Shown in pieces: positions 54,404 to 63,296 of a stretch of DNA of 64,000 nucleotides (within the stretch, counting starts at the first letter, position 1; each line of letters begins with the position of its first letter). The translations under genes and the position numbers were made by a program. The notes under the pieces were generated by a model, which searched no databases, had not been told where the DNA came from, and saw only the letters and a list, made by a program, of their open reading frames with translations. Origin of the DNA: Candidatus Fibrimonadaceae bacterium (GTDB taxonomy: Bacteria > Fibrobacterota > Fibrobacteria > Fibrobacterales > Fibrobacteraceae); assembly GCA_031281345.1 (NCBI GenBank), contig JAITFN010000025.1, positions 1 to 64,000 on the forward strand, in the 5' to 3' direction.

Positions 54404-56065
54404 CTATTCCTTGTTTTTCAAATACCACTTTATAAGAGCATTGGTGCTGGAATCGTGGTTAAGCTCAATATCTGGGGAATTTTCGCCCTCTTCAAGTTCG
54501 GGCAGAATTTTGCCGGCAAGCTGCTTGCCTAGCTCCACCCCCCATTGGTCATAGCTGTTCACATTCCAAATAATACCCTGCACAAAAATTTTATGCTCGT
54601 ACATAGCTATTAAAGCTCCCAAAGTTCTTGGGTCTATTTTTTTCACCATAATGGAATTTGAAGGTCTGTTGCCTTCAAAAACTTTGTGCGGAGCCAAAAA
54701 TTCCACTTCTTCGTCTGATTTATTTGACTGGATTAGCTCGTTTTGGGCTTCTTCCAAGGTTTTGCCGTTGAGCAGGGCTTCGGTTTGGGCAAAGAAATTG
54801 GAGAGCAGTTTGCGGTGATGGTCGCCCACTTTGTTAAGTGAATTGGCTGGGGCAATAAAATCGCAGGGTATCATCTTTGTGCCCTGATGTATGAGCTGAT
54901 AAAAAGCGTGTTGCCCATTTGTGCCCGGTTCGCCCCATAAAATTGGACCGGTTTGGTAGTCTACCTTTTGTCCTTCGCGGTCTATTGTTTTTCCATTGGA
55001 TTCCATATCTGCTTGTTGGAAATATGCCGCAAAACGGTGCATATATTGGTCGTAAGGCAAAATTGTGTAAGAATCTGCACCCATAAAATTGTTGTACCAA
55101 ACGCCGAGCAGCCCCAAAATGACGGGTATGTTCTGTTCAATAGGGGCAGATTTAAAATGCTGGTCCATATCGTAAGCGCCGGCGTGCAAGAACATATAAT
55201 TTTCAAAACCTATGCGCAGTGCTATGGGTAGCCCTATGGCAGACCACAAACTATAGCGACCGCCAACCCAGTCCCAGAATTCAAACATATTGGCTGTATC
55301 TATGCCAAACTTGGAGACCTCTGCCGCATTGGTGGAAAGAGCTATAAAGTGCTTGGCTATTGAGGCAATGTCTCCGTTAAACTTGGCAAGCACAGCGGCT
55401 TTGGCGGTGTTTGCATTGGTCATTGTCTCTTGAGTTGTAAAAGTTTTGGAAGCCACCACCCAAAGGGTTTCTTCTAAATCAACCGCTTTCAATGTTTCTG
55501 CTATGTGTGTGCCGTCCACATTGGAAACGAAATAAATTTTTGGAGAATTTTCTCCGGCATAGTGTTTAAGTGCCTCGCAAACCATCACAGGACCTAAGTC
55601 AGAACCGCCTATGCCTATATTCACTATTGTTTTTATTGGGCGGCCGCTATGTCCCTTCCACTCGCCACTGCGAATTTGAGCGGTGAATTCCTTCATATGA
55701 GCGAGCACGGCTCTCACATTTGGCATCACATCTTTGCCATCTACCAGTATAGGCCCTGTACCTTGGTAACGAAGGGCGGTGTGCAAAACTGCTCGTTTTT
55801 CGGTATGGTTTATTTTTTCACCTGTGAAAAACTTTTCTCTCATTTTTTCAAAGCCGCAGTTCTGGAGCAAATTAACCAGCAGGTCAAGGGTATCTGAATT
55901 GACGCGGTTTTTGGAATAATCCAGATAAATACCCGCTGCCTCTAAACAGTATTTTGTTCCTCGGCCTGGGTCTGCTTTGAATAAATCGCGCATATGTGTT
56001 TTCTGTGCGCTACGAGCTTGCGCTTCCAGAGCTTTCCACTCAGGAAGCAAATTCGGTCTAGTCAT
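54404..56065 (-). CDS. pgi: Glucose-6-phosphate isomerase
   Basis: Interconverts glucose 6-phosphate and fructose 6-phosphate; 553 residues, the long bacterial/eukaryotic type. [60 protein letters not shown] and [20 protein letters not shown] are diagnostic. The MBL gene starts 8 nt downstream of its stop, in the same direction. A TAAATT element lies 6 nt before the ATG. Confidence 0.97.
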   Translation of the reverse strand: MTRPNLLPEWKALEAQARSAQKTHMRDLFKADPGRGTKYCLEAAGIYLDYSKNRVNSDTLDLLVNLLQNCGFEKMREKFFTGEKINHTEKRAVLHTALRYQGTGPILVDGKDVMPNVRAVLAHMKEFTAQIRSGEWKGHSGRPIKTIVNIGIGGSDLGPVMVCEALKHYAGENSPKIYFVSNVDGTHIAETLKAVDLEETLWVVASKTFTTQETMTNANTAKAAVLAKFNGDIASIAKHFIALSTNAAEVSKFGIDTANMFEFWDWVGGRYSLWSAIGLPIALRIGFENYMFLHAGAYDMDQHFKSAPIEQNIPVILGLLGVWYNNFMGADSYTILPYDQYMHRFAAYFQQADMESNGKTIDREGQKVDYQTGPILWGEPGTNGQHAFYQLIHQGTKMIPCDFIAPANSLNKVGDHHRKLLSNFFAQTEALLNGKTLEEAQNELIQSNKSDEEVEFLAPHKVFEGNRPSNSIMVKKIDPRTLGALIAMYEHKIFVQGIIWNVNSYDQWGVELGKQLAGKILPELEEGENSPDIELNHDSSTNALIKWYLKNKE

Positions 56066-56071
56066 GGGGGT

Positions 56072-56077
56072 AATTTA
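56072..56077 (-). promoter_or_regulatory. Putative -10 element of pgi
   Basis: AATAC-TAAATT on the minus strand, 6 nt before the ATG at 56065. Confidence 0.45.
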
Positions 56078-56090
56078 GTATTTTTTTCTT

Positions 56091-57080
56091 GTGGAAAACA
56101 AGAAAATCCTATTTATCGGCGGAAATGGCAATATTAGCTGGAATTGCACCCAAGAAGCTCTTAAAAAAGGCTGTGAGGTGTGGGTATTGAACAGAGATAG
56201 CGGTTCTGTTATGAGGCGCGAGCTTCCAAGTGAGGTTCATAGGTTAAAAGCAGATATTGGCAATTCAAATTCAGTTAAAGATATTATAAAAGATTTGAAG
56301 TTTGATGTTGTGGCAGATTTTATATGCTTCACTGAAGAGCAAGCAAAAACAGATATTGAACTTTACGGAAGTATTTGCAAGCAGTTCATATTCATCAGCA
56401 GTGCCTCTGCATATCAAAAGCCTCTTGGTGCGGTACCCATAACAGAAAGCACTCCGCTGAAAAATCCTTACTGGCTATACTCACGAAATAAAATTGCTTG
56501 CGAAGAATTATTTTTCAAAGAGTACAGAGAAAAAGATTTTCCAATAACAGTGGTGCGTCCTTCGCATACTTACGATACCATTATACCCGCAGCTATGGGC
56601 AGTTCTGGCTGGACAAATTCCGCAAGAATGCTAGCTGGCAAACCCATTATTCTGCACGGAGATGGAACTACTCTGTGGACACTCACTCACGCAAAAGATT
56701 TTGCCGCAGCATTTGTTGCTCTGCTCGGAAACGAAGCCGCCATTGGCAACGCTTTTCACATAACAAGTGATGAATGGCTAACTTGGCGGCAAATTTCTCA
56801 GTGCGTAGCCAGTGCCATTGGCGCGCCAAAACCGAAATTCATCTGTGTTCCTAGCGAAACAATAGCTGGGAAAAATCCCGATTTGGGTGCAGGTCTCTTG
56901 GGCGACAAAGCTTGGTGCGCCATTTTTGACAATTCAAAAATAAAAAAGTTCGCCACAAATTGGCAAGCCAAAATTCCATTTAGCGAAGGGATAAAACAAA
57001 CCATTGACTGGTTTATGGAGAACAAAGAAAGGCAAAAAATCAACGCCGAGCTAGACGCATTTTTGGACAGTTTCAAATAA
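56091..57080 (+). CDS. NAD-dependent epimerase/dehydratase family protein
   Basis: 329 residues, GTG start. Extended SDR fold: nucleotide-binding ILFIGGNGNIS, FIFISSASAYQK, and YSRNK as the YxxxK catalytic motif, then VVRPSHTYD. The plant-CSP41-like form of the glycine motif (GGxGxIS) suggests a sugar-nucleotide or related substrate. It shares its 25-nt upstream gap with the divergent pgi. Confidence 0.85.
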   Translation: MENKKILFIGGNGNISWNCTQEALKKGCEVWVLNRDSGSVMRRELPSEVHRLKADIGNSNSVKDIIKDLKFDVVADFICFTEEQAKTDIELYGSICKQFIFISSASAYQKPLGAVPITESTPLKNPYWLYSRNKIACEELFFKEYREKDFPITVVRPSHTYDTIIPAAMGSSGWTNSARMLAGKPIILHGDGTTLWTLTHAKDFAAAFVALLGNEAAIGNAFHITSDEWLTWRQISQCVASAIGAPKPKFICVPSETIAGKNPDLGAGLLGDKAWCAIFDNSKIKKFATNWQAKIPFSEGIKQTIDWFMENKERQKINAELDAFLDSFK

Positions 57081-57084
57081 CTGA

Positions 57085-57240
57085 CTAACTGTTGCTGTAC
57101 CTGATAACATAGGTGGCAATAACTATAACTACTGTGAATATGGCAACGGCTATCAAAACTCCCCGATTAGCTTTGACCGGTTTGTGCAAATTTTCAATTT
57201 TTGCCCTGCGTGCATTTGCCCTGCGTTCTTTGCGGCTCAT
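57085..57240 (-). CDS. Small membrane protein, 51 residues
   Basis: Starts MSRKERRANARRAKIENLHK, then one helix (GVLIAVAIFTVVIVIATYVI) and ends RYSNS. Positive-inside topology: the basic N-terminus is cytoplasmic. GGAG lies 8 nt before the ATG and a TATATT element lies further upstream (57263-57268). It is below normal gene-calling length but has all signals of a gene. Function unknown. Confidence 0.6.
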   Translation of the reverse strand: MSRKERRANARRAKIENLHKPVKANRGVLIAVAIFTVVIVIATYVIRYSNS

Positions 57241-57275
57241 AAAATTATCTCCGTTTTAGAGGTAAATATAGAAAA

Positions 57276-59030
57276 TTACCCACGCACCCACAATACCTCG
57301 TCCATTCTCATATCCATTGCGTTTTGAGGCAGAGCGTTTCTCATTTGAGCGGAATATGCAATGCCTATGCGTGGAATTCCCTTGAACGAGGATAAATAGC
57401 GGTCGTAATAACCGGAGCCGTGCCCAATTCGGCTACCGTCTTTTCCAAACACAATGCCCGGAACAAGGAAGGCTGTGGGCGAGTTTTCAAAAGCGGGCAA
57501 GTCTGGTTTTGGTTCCATTATTCCAAAAGCACCTTTGTGCAGTTCGCTCTCTAAATTTTGTATAGAAACAAATTCCATTTTCTGTTTATCTTGTACTCTT
57601 GGCAAAAGCAACCTGCCCTCATCTGCAAGTTTTTCTAAGAATGGAACTATTTGAGGTTCAAACATTGTCGGATAAAATGCGGCTATATAACCATTTGCCA
57701 GTACTGGATGTTTGGCAAGCTCGGCGAGCAATTTTTTCGATTCCTCTGCACGGCTTTCTTCGCTCATTGCAGAGAGCTTCTCTTTTGCCAAACTTCTGAA
57801 TTCGGCTGGGGTTTTTGGCAAAATGGCTTTGGATGCCAAAGACTTCCAAATTTCCTTTTGCCATTCCATAAATTCAGCAGCTTCAAATTTTTCTTCCCAA
57901 GTGCCGCATAAGGAATCTGCGAGCACATTGAGCTGACTTTGCTTTGCCAAAAGACCAGAATCTATTTTAAGCTGTGCGGCTTTTTCGTTCCTCAATTCAC
58001 GTAGTTTTTCACGCAAATCTTCGTTTATGTTGGTGCGAGGAGCCGCTTTGCGAGGTATTTGCCCGGGGAATTCTTCGGAAGGAGCAGATACAGCCTCGTT
58101 CAATTCTTTTACAAAGGATTGAAGCAAAGCGCCTTTTATGTTTCGCGGCAACCTAGGCAAATTATGCTCGTTTATTTTTCCTCTGTTTTTTGCTATGGCT
58201 TTAACTATGTCTAGCATTAGATAAGGGTTCAAAACTCTGTAAGGGGCAACATCTCTTTTTTGAGCGATTTTATTGCGCCAATTCCAAATTGCTCTGAGCA
58301 GTTGCAGTTCAAAAGGTTTAAAGGAACTTGAACCTTTTATGCGCCAAGTCTCTTTTGCCTCGTTTTCTGAAAGTTCGTTTTTATTTTTCTTTGAATTTAT
58401 CAGCAGGGTGCAGCAAGATTCGCGTAGCCATTCCATACGCCCCAGTTTTTCAAGTTTTTTGCATTGAAGTTCTTTTATAGCCTCTAAATAAACAGTGTCT
58501 AGCATTGCATAGTGGCACATTTCGGGAGAAAGCGGGCGGCGTGTCCAGTCTGCTTTTTGGTTTGATTTGTTCAGTTTTATTCCAAAATATTTTTCAACCA
58601 ATGCGGCAAGTCCGGTTTGTTTTTCGCCCAAAAGCTTTGCGGCAATGGAGGTATCGTAAATGCTTTCGGGGTGAAAATCGTGGAATCTGGCTAATAGGCG
58701 TAAGTCGTAGTCGCAGGCGTGGAAGGTTATGTTTTTAAGGGCTTTGCATTTCCAAAGCGGTTTTATGTTGAGCTTGCTGAGAGGGTCCAAGAGCCAGTGA
58801 TATTTGCCAACGCTTATCTGTATCAGGCTCAGTTTTTCTTGGTAGTGGTGCATGGAATCGGCTTCGGTGTCCATAATGCAAGAAGATGCCTGTTGCAAAA
58901 TGGCAAGCATTGCCTTAAATGAGCTTCTATCGCTTACCCAGATGTATTCTGGGTTTTTATCCATATAACCAGTTGCCTCCTCTTTGTATTTTGGAGTTAT
59001 AAATCTGGAAAATAGAGATAAAATGGACAT
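57276..59030 (-). CDS. RNase D-like exonuclease fused to 5-formyl-THF cyclo-ligase
   Basis: 584 residues, no break in frame. Residues 25-390: DEDDy 3'-5' exonuclease with D54/E56 (CIMDTEADSM), the middle Asp in HACDYDLRLL, Y174/D178 (HYAMLDTVYL), then an HRDC-like domain (about 240-310). Residues about 400-584: 5-formyltetrahydrofolate cyclo-ligase, with LVPGIVFGKDGSRIGHG and GHGSGYYDR (536-544), which returns 5-formyl-THF to 5,10-methenyl-THF using ATP. Both parts keep their key motifs. Few fusions of this kind are known to me. Confidence 0.87.
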   Translation of the reverse strand: MSILSLFSRFITPKYKEEATGYMDKNPEYIWVSDRSSFKAMLAILQQASSCIMDTEADSMHHYQEKLSLIQISVGKYHWLLDPLSKLNIKPLWKCKALKNITFHACDYDLRLLARFHDFHPESIYDTSIAAKLLGEKQTGLAALVEKYFGIKLNKSNQKADWTRRPLSPEMCHYAMLDTVYLEAIKELQCKKLEKLGRMEWLRESCCTLLINSKKNKNELSENEAKETWRIKGSSSFKPFELQLLRAIWNWRNKIAQKRDVAPYRVLNPYLMLDIVKAIAKNRGKINEHNLPRLPRNIKGALLQSFVKELNEAVSAPSEEFPGQIPRKAAPRTNINEDLREKLRELRNEKAAQLKIDSGLLAKQSQLNVLADSLCGTWEEKFEAAEFMEWQKEIWKSLASKAILPKTPAEFRSLAKEKLSAMSEESRAEESKKLLAELAKHPVLANGYIAAFYPTMFEPQIVPFLEKLADEGRLLLPRVQDKQKMEFVSIQNLESELHKGAFGIMEPKPDLPAFENSPTAFLVPGIVFGKDGSRIGHGSGYYDRYLSSFKGIPRIGIAYSAQMRNALPQNAMDMRMDEVLWVRG

Positions 59031-59072
59031 TTGAGAAAAGAATTTAGAAAATCTAAATGAACTTCCAAAATC

Positions 59073-59094
59073 TTAACCAAATCTTAACCAAAAC
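59073..59094 (+). promoter_or_regulatory. Putative Pho box upstream of pstB
   Basis: Two direct copies of CTTAACC, each followed by an A/T-rich 4-mer (AAAT, AAAA), 11 bp apart: the architecture of PhoB/PhoP boxes (7-mer plus 4-bp spacer, repeated). It ends 26 bp before the -10 element of pstB. Confidence 0.65.
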
Positions 59095-59120
59095 TCGTAT
59101 TGTTTGTAACCTTCAAAAAT

Positions 59121-59126
59121 TAGATT
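59121..59126 (+). promoter_or_regulatory. Putative -10 element of pstB
   Basis: AAAAAT-TAGATT, 7 nt before the ATG at 59134. Confidence 0.45.
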
Positions 59127-59133
59127 AACCTTG

Positions 59134-59880
59134 ATGATAGAAGCAAAGAATGTCAATTTCTACTATGGCGATTTCCACGCCCTTAAAGATATTTCTTTAG
59201 AAATAGAGGCGAATAGCGTAACTGCTTTTATTGGCCCTTCAGGTTGCGGAAAATCCACATTTTTGCGTTTGCTAAACCGCATGAACGACCTTATAGCAGG
59301 TACAAGGCTAGAAGGCAGTTGCCTTGTGAACGGCAAAAATATATACGACAAAAGCGTTGATGTGGATGTTCTTCGCAAAGATATAGGAATGGTTTTTCAA
59401 AAACCAAATCCATTTCCAAAATCCATTTTTGAAAATGTGGCTTATGGGCTTAAAGTGAATAGAATGGGCAACAAAGCCGAAATTAGCGCGCGAGTGGAGC
59501 AATCACTCAAAGATTCTGCCTTGTGGGACGAAGTTAAGGATAAACTTAACAAATCTGCTTATGAATTATCCGGTGGGCAGCAGCAACGTCTTTGCATTGC
59601 TAGGGCTTTGGCGGTTAAACCCTCGGTTATACTTATGGACGAGCCAGCATCTGCCCTAGACCCCATTTCCACGTCAAAAATAGAAGAGCTTATTTACAAT
59701 CTTAAAGCGAATTACACCATTGTTATAGTTACGCACAATATGCAACAAGCGGCAAGGGTGAGCGATAAAACAGGCTTTTTTATGCTTGGTGAACTTATTG
59801 AATTTGACGAGACAAAGAGGATGTTTATAAGCCCGCAGAAAAAACAGACTCAAAACTATATAACAGGGAGATTTGGTTAA
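59134..59880 (+). CDS. pstB: Phosphate ABC transporter ATPase PstB
   Basis: 248 residues. Walker [10 protein letters not shown], signature [18 protein letters not shown], Walker [16 protein letters not shown], and [26 protein letters not shown] near residue 50 and [21 protein letters not shown] are PstB hallmarks. pstS, pstC and pstA are not adjacent, an unusual split. A Pho box and -10 element precede it. phoU follows. Confidence 0.95.
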   Translation: MIEAKNVNFYYGDFHALKDISLEIEANSVTAFIGPSGCGKSTFLRLLNRMNDLIAGTRLEGSCLVNGKNIYDKSVDVDVLRKDIGMVFQKPNPFPKSIFENVAYGLKVNRMGNKAEISARVEQSLKDSALWDEVKDKLNKSAYELSGGQQQRLCIARALAVKPSVILMDEPASALDPISTSKIEELIYNLKANYTIVIVTHNMQQAARVSDKTGFFMLGELIEFDETKRMFISPQKKQTQNYITGRFG

Positions 59881-59893
59881 AAAAGAGGTTTTT

Positions 59894-60571
59894 ATGGAAA
59901 AAGCAAAGCACAACGAAACGGAGTTAAAAGCACTCAAAGAAGAGATGAGCCACATGTGGCGTCTTGTTCTCTCCCAGCTGCAAAAATGCAAGCAGGCATA
60001 TTTAACCAACGACACAGAACTTGCCAGAGAAGTTATAAGCCGTGAAAAACGGGTGAACACATTTGAGCTTAAAATTGACAGCGATTGTGAAAACTACATA
60101 GCTCTATTTGCCCCTGTTGCCGTGGATTTGCGACTTGTGCTCTCACTTATGAAAATAAGCGGTGCTCTTGAACGCATAGCAGATTTTGCCGAAGGCATTG
60201 CCAAGCACGTTACAATAGAGGATTTTCATCCAATAACTGCAAAATTAAAAGAAGATTTGAAAATTGAAACTATGTTTGACACAGTAATTTCAATGCTTTC
60301 AGACAGCTTTGCGGCTTTGGAATCGGAAAACACCAAACTTTCTGGCAAAATTCTGCAAAAAGACGACGAGGTAGATACGCTTTTTATGGAAGGTAAGGAA
60401 TTTCTAGCGAAATATGTTCAAAAGGAATCTTCGTACAGCAAATGCGTTTTGGAAACATTGTTAGTTTTGCGCAAGTTAGAGCGAATTGGCGACCATTGTA
60501 GCAATACCGTTGAAGAAATTGTTTTTTACATAGATGCCAAAGTTTTAAAACACGTTAAAAGCAGGGAATAG
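59894..60571 (+). CDS. phoU: Phosphate-signalling protein PhoU
   Basis: 225 residues from the ATG at 59894 (AGAGG site), preferred over a TTG at 59873. Two three-helix PhoU repeats are visible: AVDLRLVLSLMKISGALERI-AD-AEGIAKH and ETLLVLRKLERIGDHCSNTV-EEI. It links Pst transport to the PhoR/PhoB phosphate response and fits the Pho box upstream. Confidence 0.94.
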   Translation: MEKAKHNETELKALKEEMSHMWRLVLSQLQKCKQAYLTNDTELAREVISREKRVNTFELKIDSDCENYIALFAPVAVDLRLVLSLMKISGALERIADFAEGIAKHVTIEDFHPITAKLKEDLKIETMFDTVISMLSDSFAALESENTKLSGKILQKDDEVDTLFMEGKEFLAKYVQKESSYSKCVLETLLVLRKLERIGDHCSNTVEEIVFYIDAKVLKHVKSRE

Positions 60572-60581
60572 CTACTTTTAC

Positions 60582-60587
60582 TATATT
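60582..60587 (+). promoter_or_regulatory. Putative -10 element of the O-acetylation locus
   Basis: TTTTAC-TATATT, 7 nt before the ATG at 60595. Confidence 0.55.
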
Positions 60588-60594
60588 CCTTGCA

Positions 60595-61965
60595 ATGGAA
60601 CGCCCAGAACCTAAACAAAACTATTTCTCTACCGCACTATTTACCATCCTTTTCTCCATAGGAACCTTTTACATATTCAAGGCTTTGTTGCCAGAAACTC
60701 TTTTTGCAAAACCCGTGCATAGCGATAAAGTCAATAATATAGTTGTTGATAGCCTAATGCTTCTCGCTATGTCCGAACCAGCCGCCGATATTGACAGTAC
60801 TGACACAGCTGATACAACTGCCACAACCGAGTATGCCCCTTTTGACGGACTAGTCAACTTTTTTCAAAAACTTTTCACGCTGGAGAAAACAAAAAAAGGT
60901 TCTGTGCGAATAGCATATTTTGGGGATTCCATGATAGAAAGCGACCTTATAGTCCAAGATGTTCGCAGAGATTACCAAAAGAAATTCGGTGGGCAAGGAA
61001 TAGGATTTATCCCTCTCAGCAGCCTTTCGCCTTTTTTTGGCGGATCCATACGATATGAATACTCTCCAGAGTGGAGCACATATTCTGAATTTGGTTTGAA
61101 AAAATCATCTGCATCGCTTGGGATAAGTGGCTATGTTTCCTTCGCAGATACTGGCGTTTCAGTTTGGACACACTACGAGAATGGCCATTTACCCCTTGCA
61201 CACCCAACGCTTTTTTACGGCTGGTCAAACAACAACAGTGCTAAAATGACAATTACTGCCGATAACGGTACTTTAGATCCAGTTTTGTTAAAGCCTAGCG
61301 GAATTCTGAATAAACACTCATTAGCTTCTTGGCCTCGTGAATTGAAAATTCAATTTGACAATGCGGAGTCCATTCCGTTTTACGGTGTTAGTTTTTCTGG
61401 CACAAGCGGGGTGAATATAGATGATTTCGCACTCCGCAGCAGTTCAGGGCTGCCGCTTGGAAAACTCAATAGTGCTCTGATGAACGCTTTTCAGCGTGAG
61501 TTAAATTACGATCTTATAATTTTGCAGTTTGGGGCAAATGTGTTGAATCCAGAAGCTAAGGGATACAATTGGTTTGCGGTCAGAATGGTAAATGTTGTGA
61601 ACCACTTGAAAAAGTGTTTTCCGGGTGCAGATATTTTGGTTATTTCTCAAGCCGATAAAGCCACGAAATATGGAACGGAGATAAAAACCGATACCACGCT
61701 TGCCGCATTGATCAGTGCCCAAGAAAAATATGCGCGCAACACGGGGATTGCTTTTCTTAATTTATTTCAGTTGATGGGTGGGGAAGGGTCTATGGTTAGG
61801 TGGGCAAGTGAGAATCCAACGCTTGCTCGCTCGGATTTCACCCATTTTAACGAAAAAGGCGCGAAAAAAATCGGTCATTTGATTTTTGAAAAATTAAATC
61901 AGGAATATGAAAATTTCAAAATAAAAAACAATTTATATGCTGAAAAAGATGGGGAGGAAAAATGA
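60595..61965 (+). CDS. Membrane-anchored SGNH/GDSL-type esterase or transferase
   Basis: 456 residues. N-terminal anchor helix (ALFTILFSIGTFYIFKALL), linker rich in Thr/Asp, then the SGNH core: IAYFGDSMIESDL (Ser 112), LQFGANV in block III, and DFTHFNEKG with the DxxH pair. Periplasmic location. It overlaps the next gene by 4 nt. With MBOAT downstream it probably moves or removes acyl groups on peptidoglycan or another surface glycan, as in PatA/PatB or AlgI/AlgJ systems. Confidence 0.82.
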   Translation: MERPEPKQNYFSTALFTILFSIGTFYIFKALLPETLFAKPVHSDKVNNIVVDSLMLLAMSEPAADIDSTDTADTTATTEYAPFDGLVNFFQKLFTLEKTKKGSVRIAYFGDSMIESDLIVQDVRRDYQKKFGGQGIGFIPLSSLSPFFGGSIRYEYSPEWSTYSEFGLKKSSASLGISGYVSFADTGVSVWTHYENGHLPLAHPTLFYGWSNNNSAKMTITADNGTLDPVLLKPSGILNKHSLASWPRELKIQFDNAESIPFYGVSFSGTSGVNIDDFALRSSSGLPLGKLNSALMNAFQRELNYDLIILQFGANVLNPEAKGYNWFAVRMVNVVNHLKKCFPGADILVISQADKATKYGTEIKTDTTLAALISAQEKYARNTGIAFLNLFQLMGGEGSMVRWASENPTLARSDFTHFNEKGAKKIGHLIFEKLNQEYENFKIKNNLYAEKDGEEK

Positions 61966-63296
61966 ATAGAATATTCTTTTGTTTGGTGGTAGCTCAGGTA
62001 GTATATGCTCAAATGCTGAATGTACCGCTTTTATATCCTTTTTTTGAAAAACTTGCCCGCTTGGAAAAGAATAAAGAGGGAAAAATCAACATAGTCCATT
62101 TTGGCGATTCTCATATTCAATCTGAGCCTCTTACAAATGCTATACGCAAGCCATTGCAACAACAATTCGGAGATGCTGGGCGTGGATTTATATTTCCTTA
62201 TACTTTGAACAAACAAGCTGGCATGCCTTACTATTTTGCAACAAATGCCGCGTGGCAAACGTGCAGAAACAGCCAGCCTTCTAAATGCGCTCAGGGTACA
62301 GAATTTGGATTATCCGGTTATGGGTTCAGCACAAAAACGGAACAATTTGTTTTTTCGGTGGAGGCGAGTGAGGATAAGAATAAATTTAATACGATAAAAG
62401 TAATATCTCCAATGAATTCATTTTATAACATAGCAACGGTTGATATGAATATGAAACCTATTATACACAAGCAAAAACCTGGTATAACTTTGCATAGGGT
62501 TAAAAGAGGAGAAACTTTAGACATAATCGCAAAAAAATACAATGTGTTCTCAGCGACCATTAAAAAAGAAAATAAAATGAGGTCTAGCAATATCTATGTG
62601 GGGAGAAATTTGCGCATCCCTATAACGGTAACCGAAACCAGCGTAGATACGTCAATATTTCGTTCACTGGAATATAAGTCGCAGGAGCCTTTGATTTCGG
62701 TATATCATCAGGAGAAACCCATTTCTTCGATATATTTGCTCCCAACCAGAAAACAAAGTCTTTACAACCTCAATGGATTGATTGTTGAAAAAGATGCTTC
62801 TGGCCTTATCTATCACAGCATTGGGTCAATAGGAGCTACAGCAGCCAATTACAACGAGACCCCATTGTTCTTCAAGCAGCTTCCGATGCTAATGCCAGAC
62901 CTTATTATTATATCGTTTGGAACCAATGAATCGTACAATAGCGTTTCTGCGGAGAGATATGTTGAGCAGATAGAATTGCTTGTCAAAAATGTCAGAATGT
63001 TCTGCCATAATGTTCCGATTATAATAACTACGCCGCAAATGTCACTGTTGCGCAATAAAAAATTCAACACATATATATTAGAATACGCCAATGCTCTGGT
63101 GCGAAAAGAGGATGTTGCTATATGGGATTTATACTCTTTTCTAACTAAGTTAATGGGACCAGAAAAAAACATTTCAGCTACGAAAATCGCTAAAGATTAC
63201 GTACATTATACTAACGAAGGGTACATCAATCAAGGAACCGCATTTGTCCAAAACCTTCTTGATGAATACGAAAATTATAAACGGAGCCGTGAATGA
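61962..63296 (+). CDS. SGNH-family protein with inserted LysM domain
   Basis: 444 residues, signal peptide (IFFCLVVAQVVYAQ). The SGNH core starts INIVHFGDSHIQSEP and ends in ISFGTNESYN and DYVHYTNEGY; in between, residues 176-222 form a LysM domain (HRVKRGETLDIIAKKYNV; YVGRNLRIPI). An insertion inside the catalytic fold is unusual and suggests the enzyme binds peptidoglycan directly. The start overlaps the previous gene and its stop overlaps the MBOAT ATG (ATGA). Confidence 0.85.
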   Translation: MNRIFFCLVVAQVVYAQMLNVPLLYPFFEKLARLEKNKEGKINIVHFGDSHIQSEPLTNAIRKPLQQQFGDAGRGFIFPYTLNKQAGMPYYFATNAAWQTCRNSQPSKCAQGTEFGLSGYGFSTKTEQFVFSVEASEDKNKFNTIKVISPMNSFYNIATVDMNMKPIIHKQKPGITLHRVKRGETLDIIAKKYNVFSATIKKENKMRSSNIYVGRNLRIPITVTETSVDTSIFRSLEYKSQEPLISVYHQEKPISSIYLLPTRKQSLYNLNGLIVEKDASGLIYHSIGSIGATAANYNETPLFFKQLPMLMPDLIIISFGTNESYNSVSAERYVEQIELLVKNVRMFCHNVPIIITTPQMSLLRNKKFNTYILEYANALVRKEDVAIWDLYSFLTKLMGPEKNISATKIAKDYVHYTNEGYINQGTAFVQNLLDEYENYKRSRE

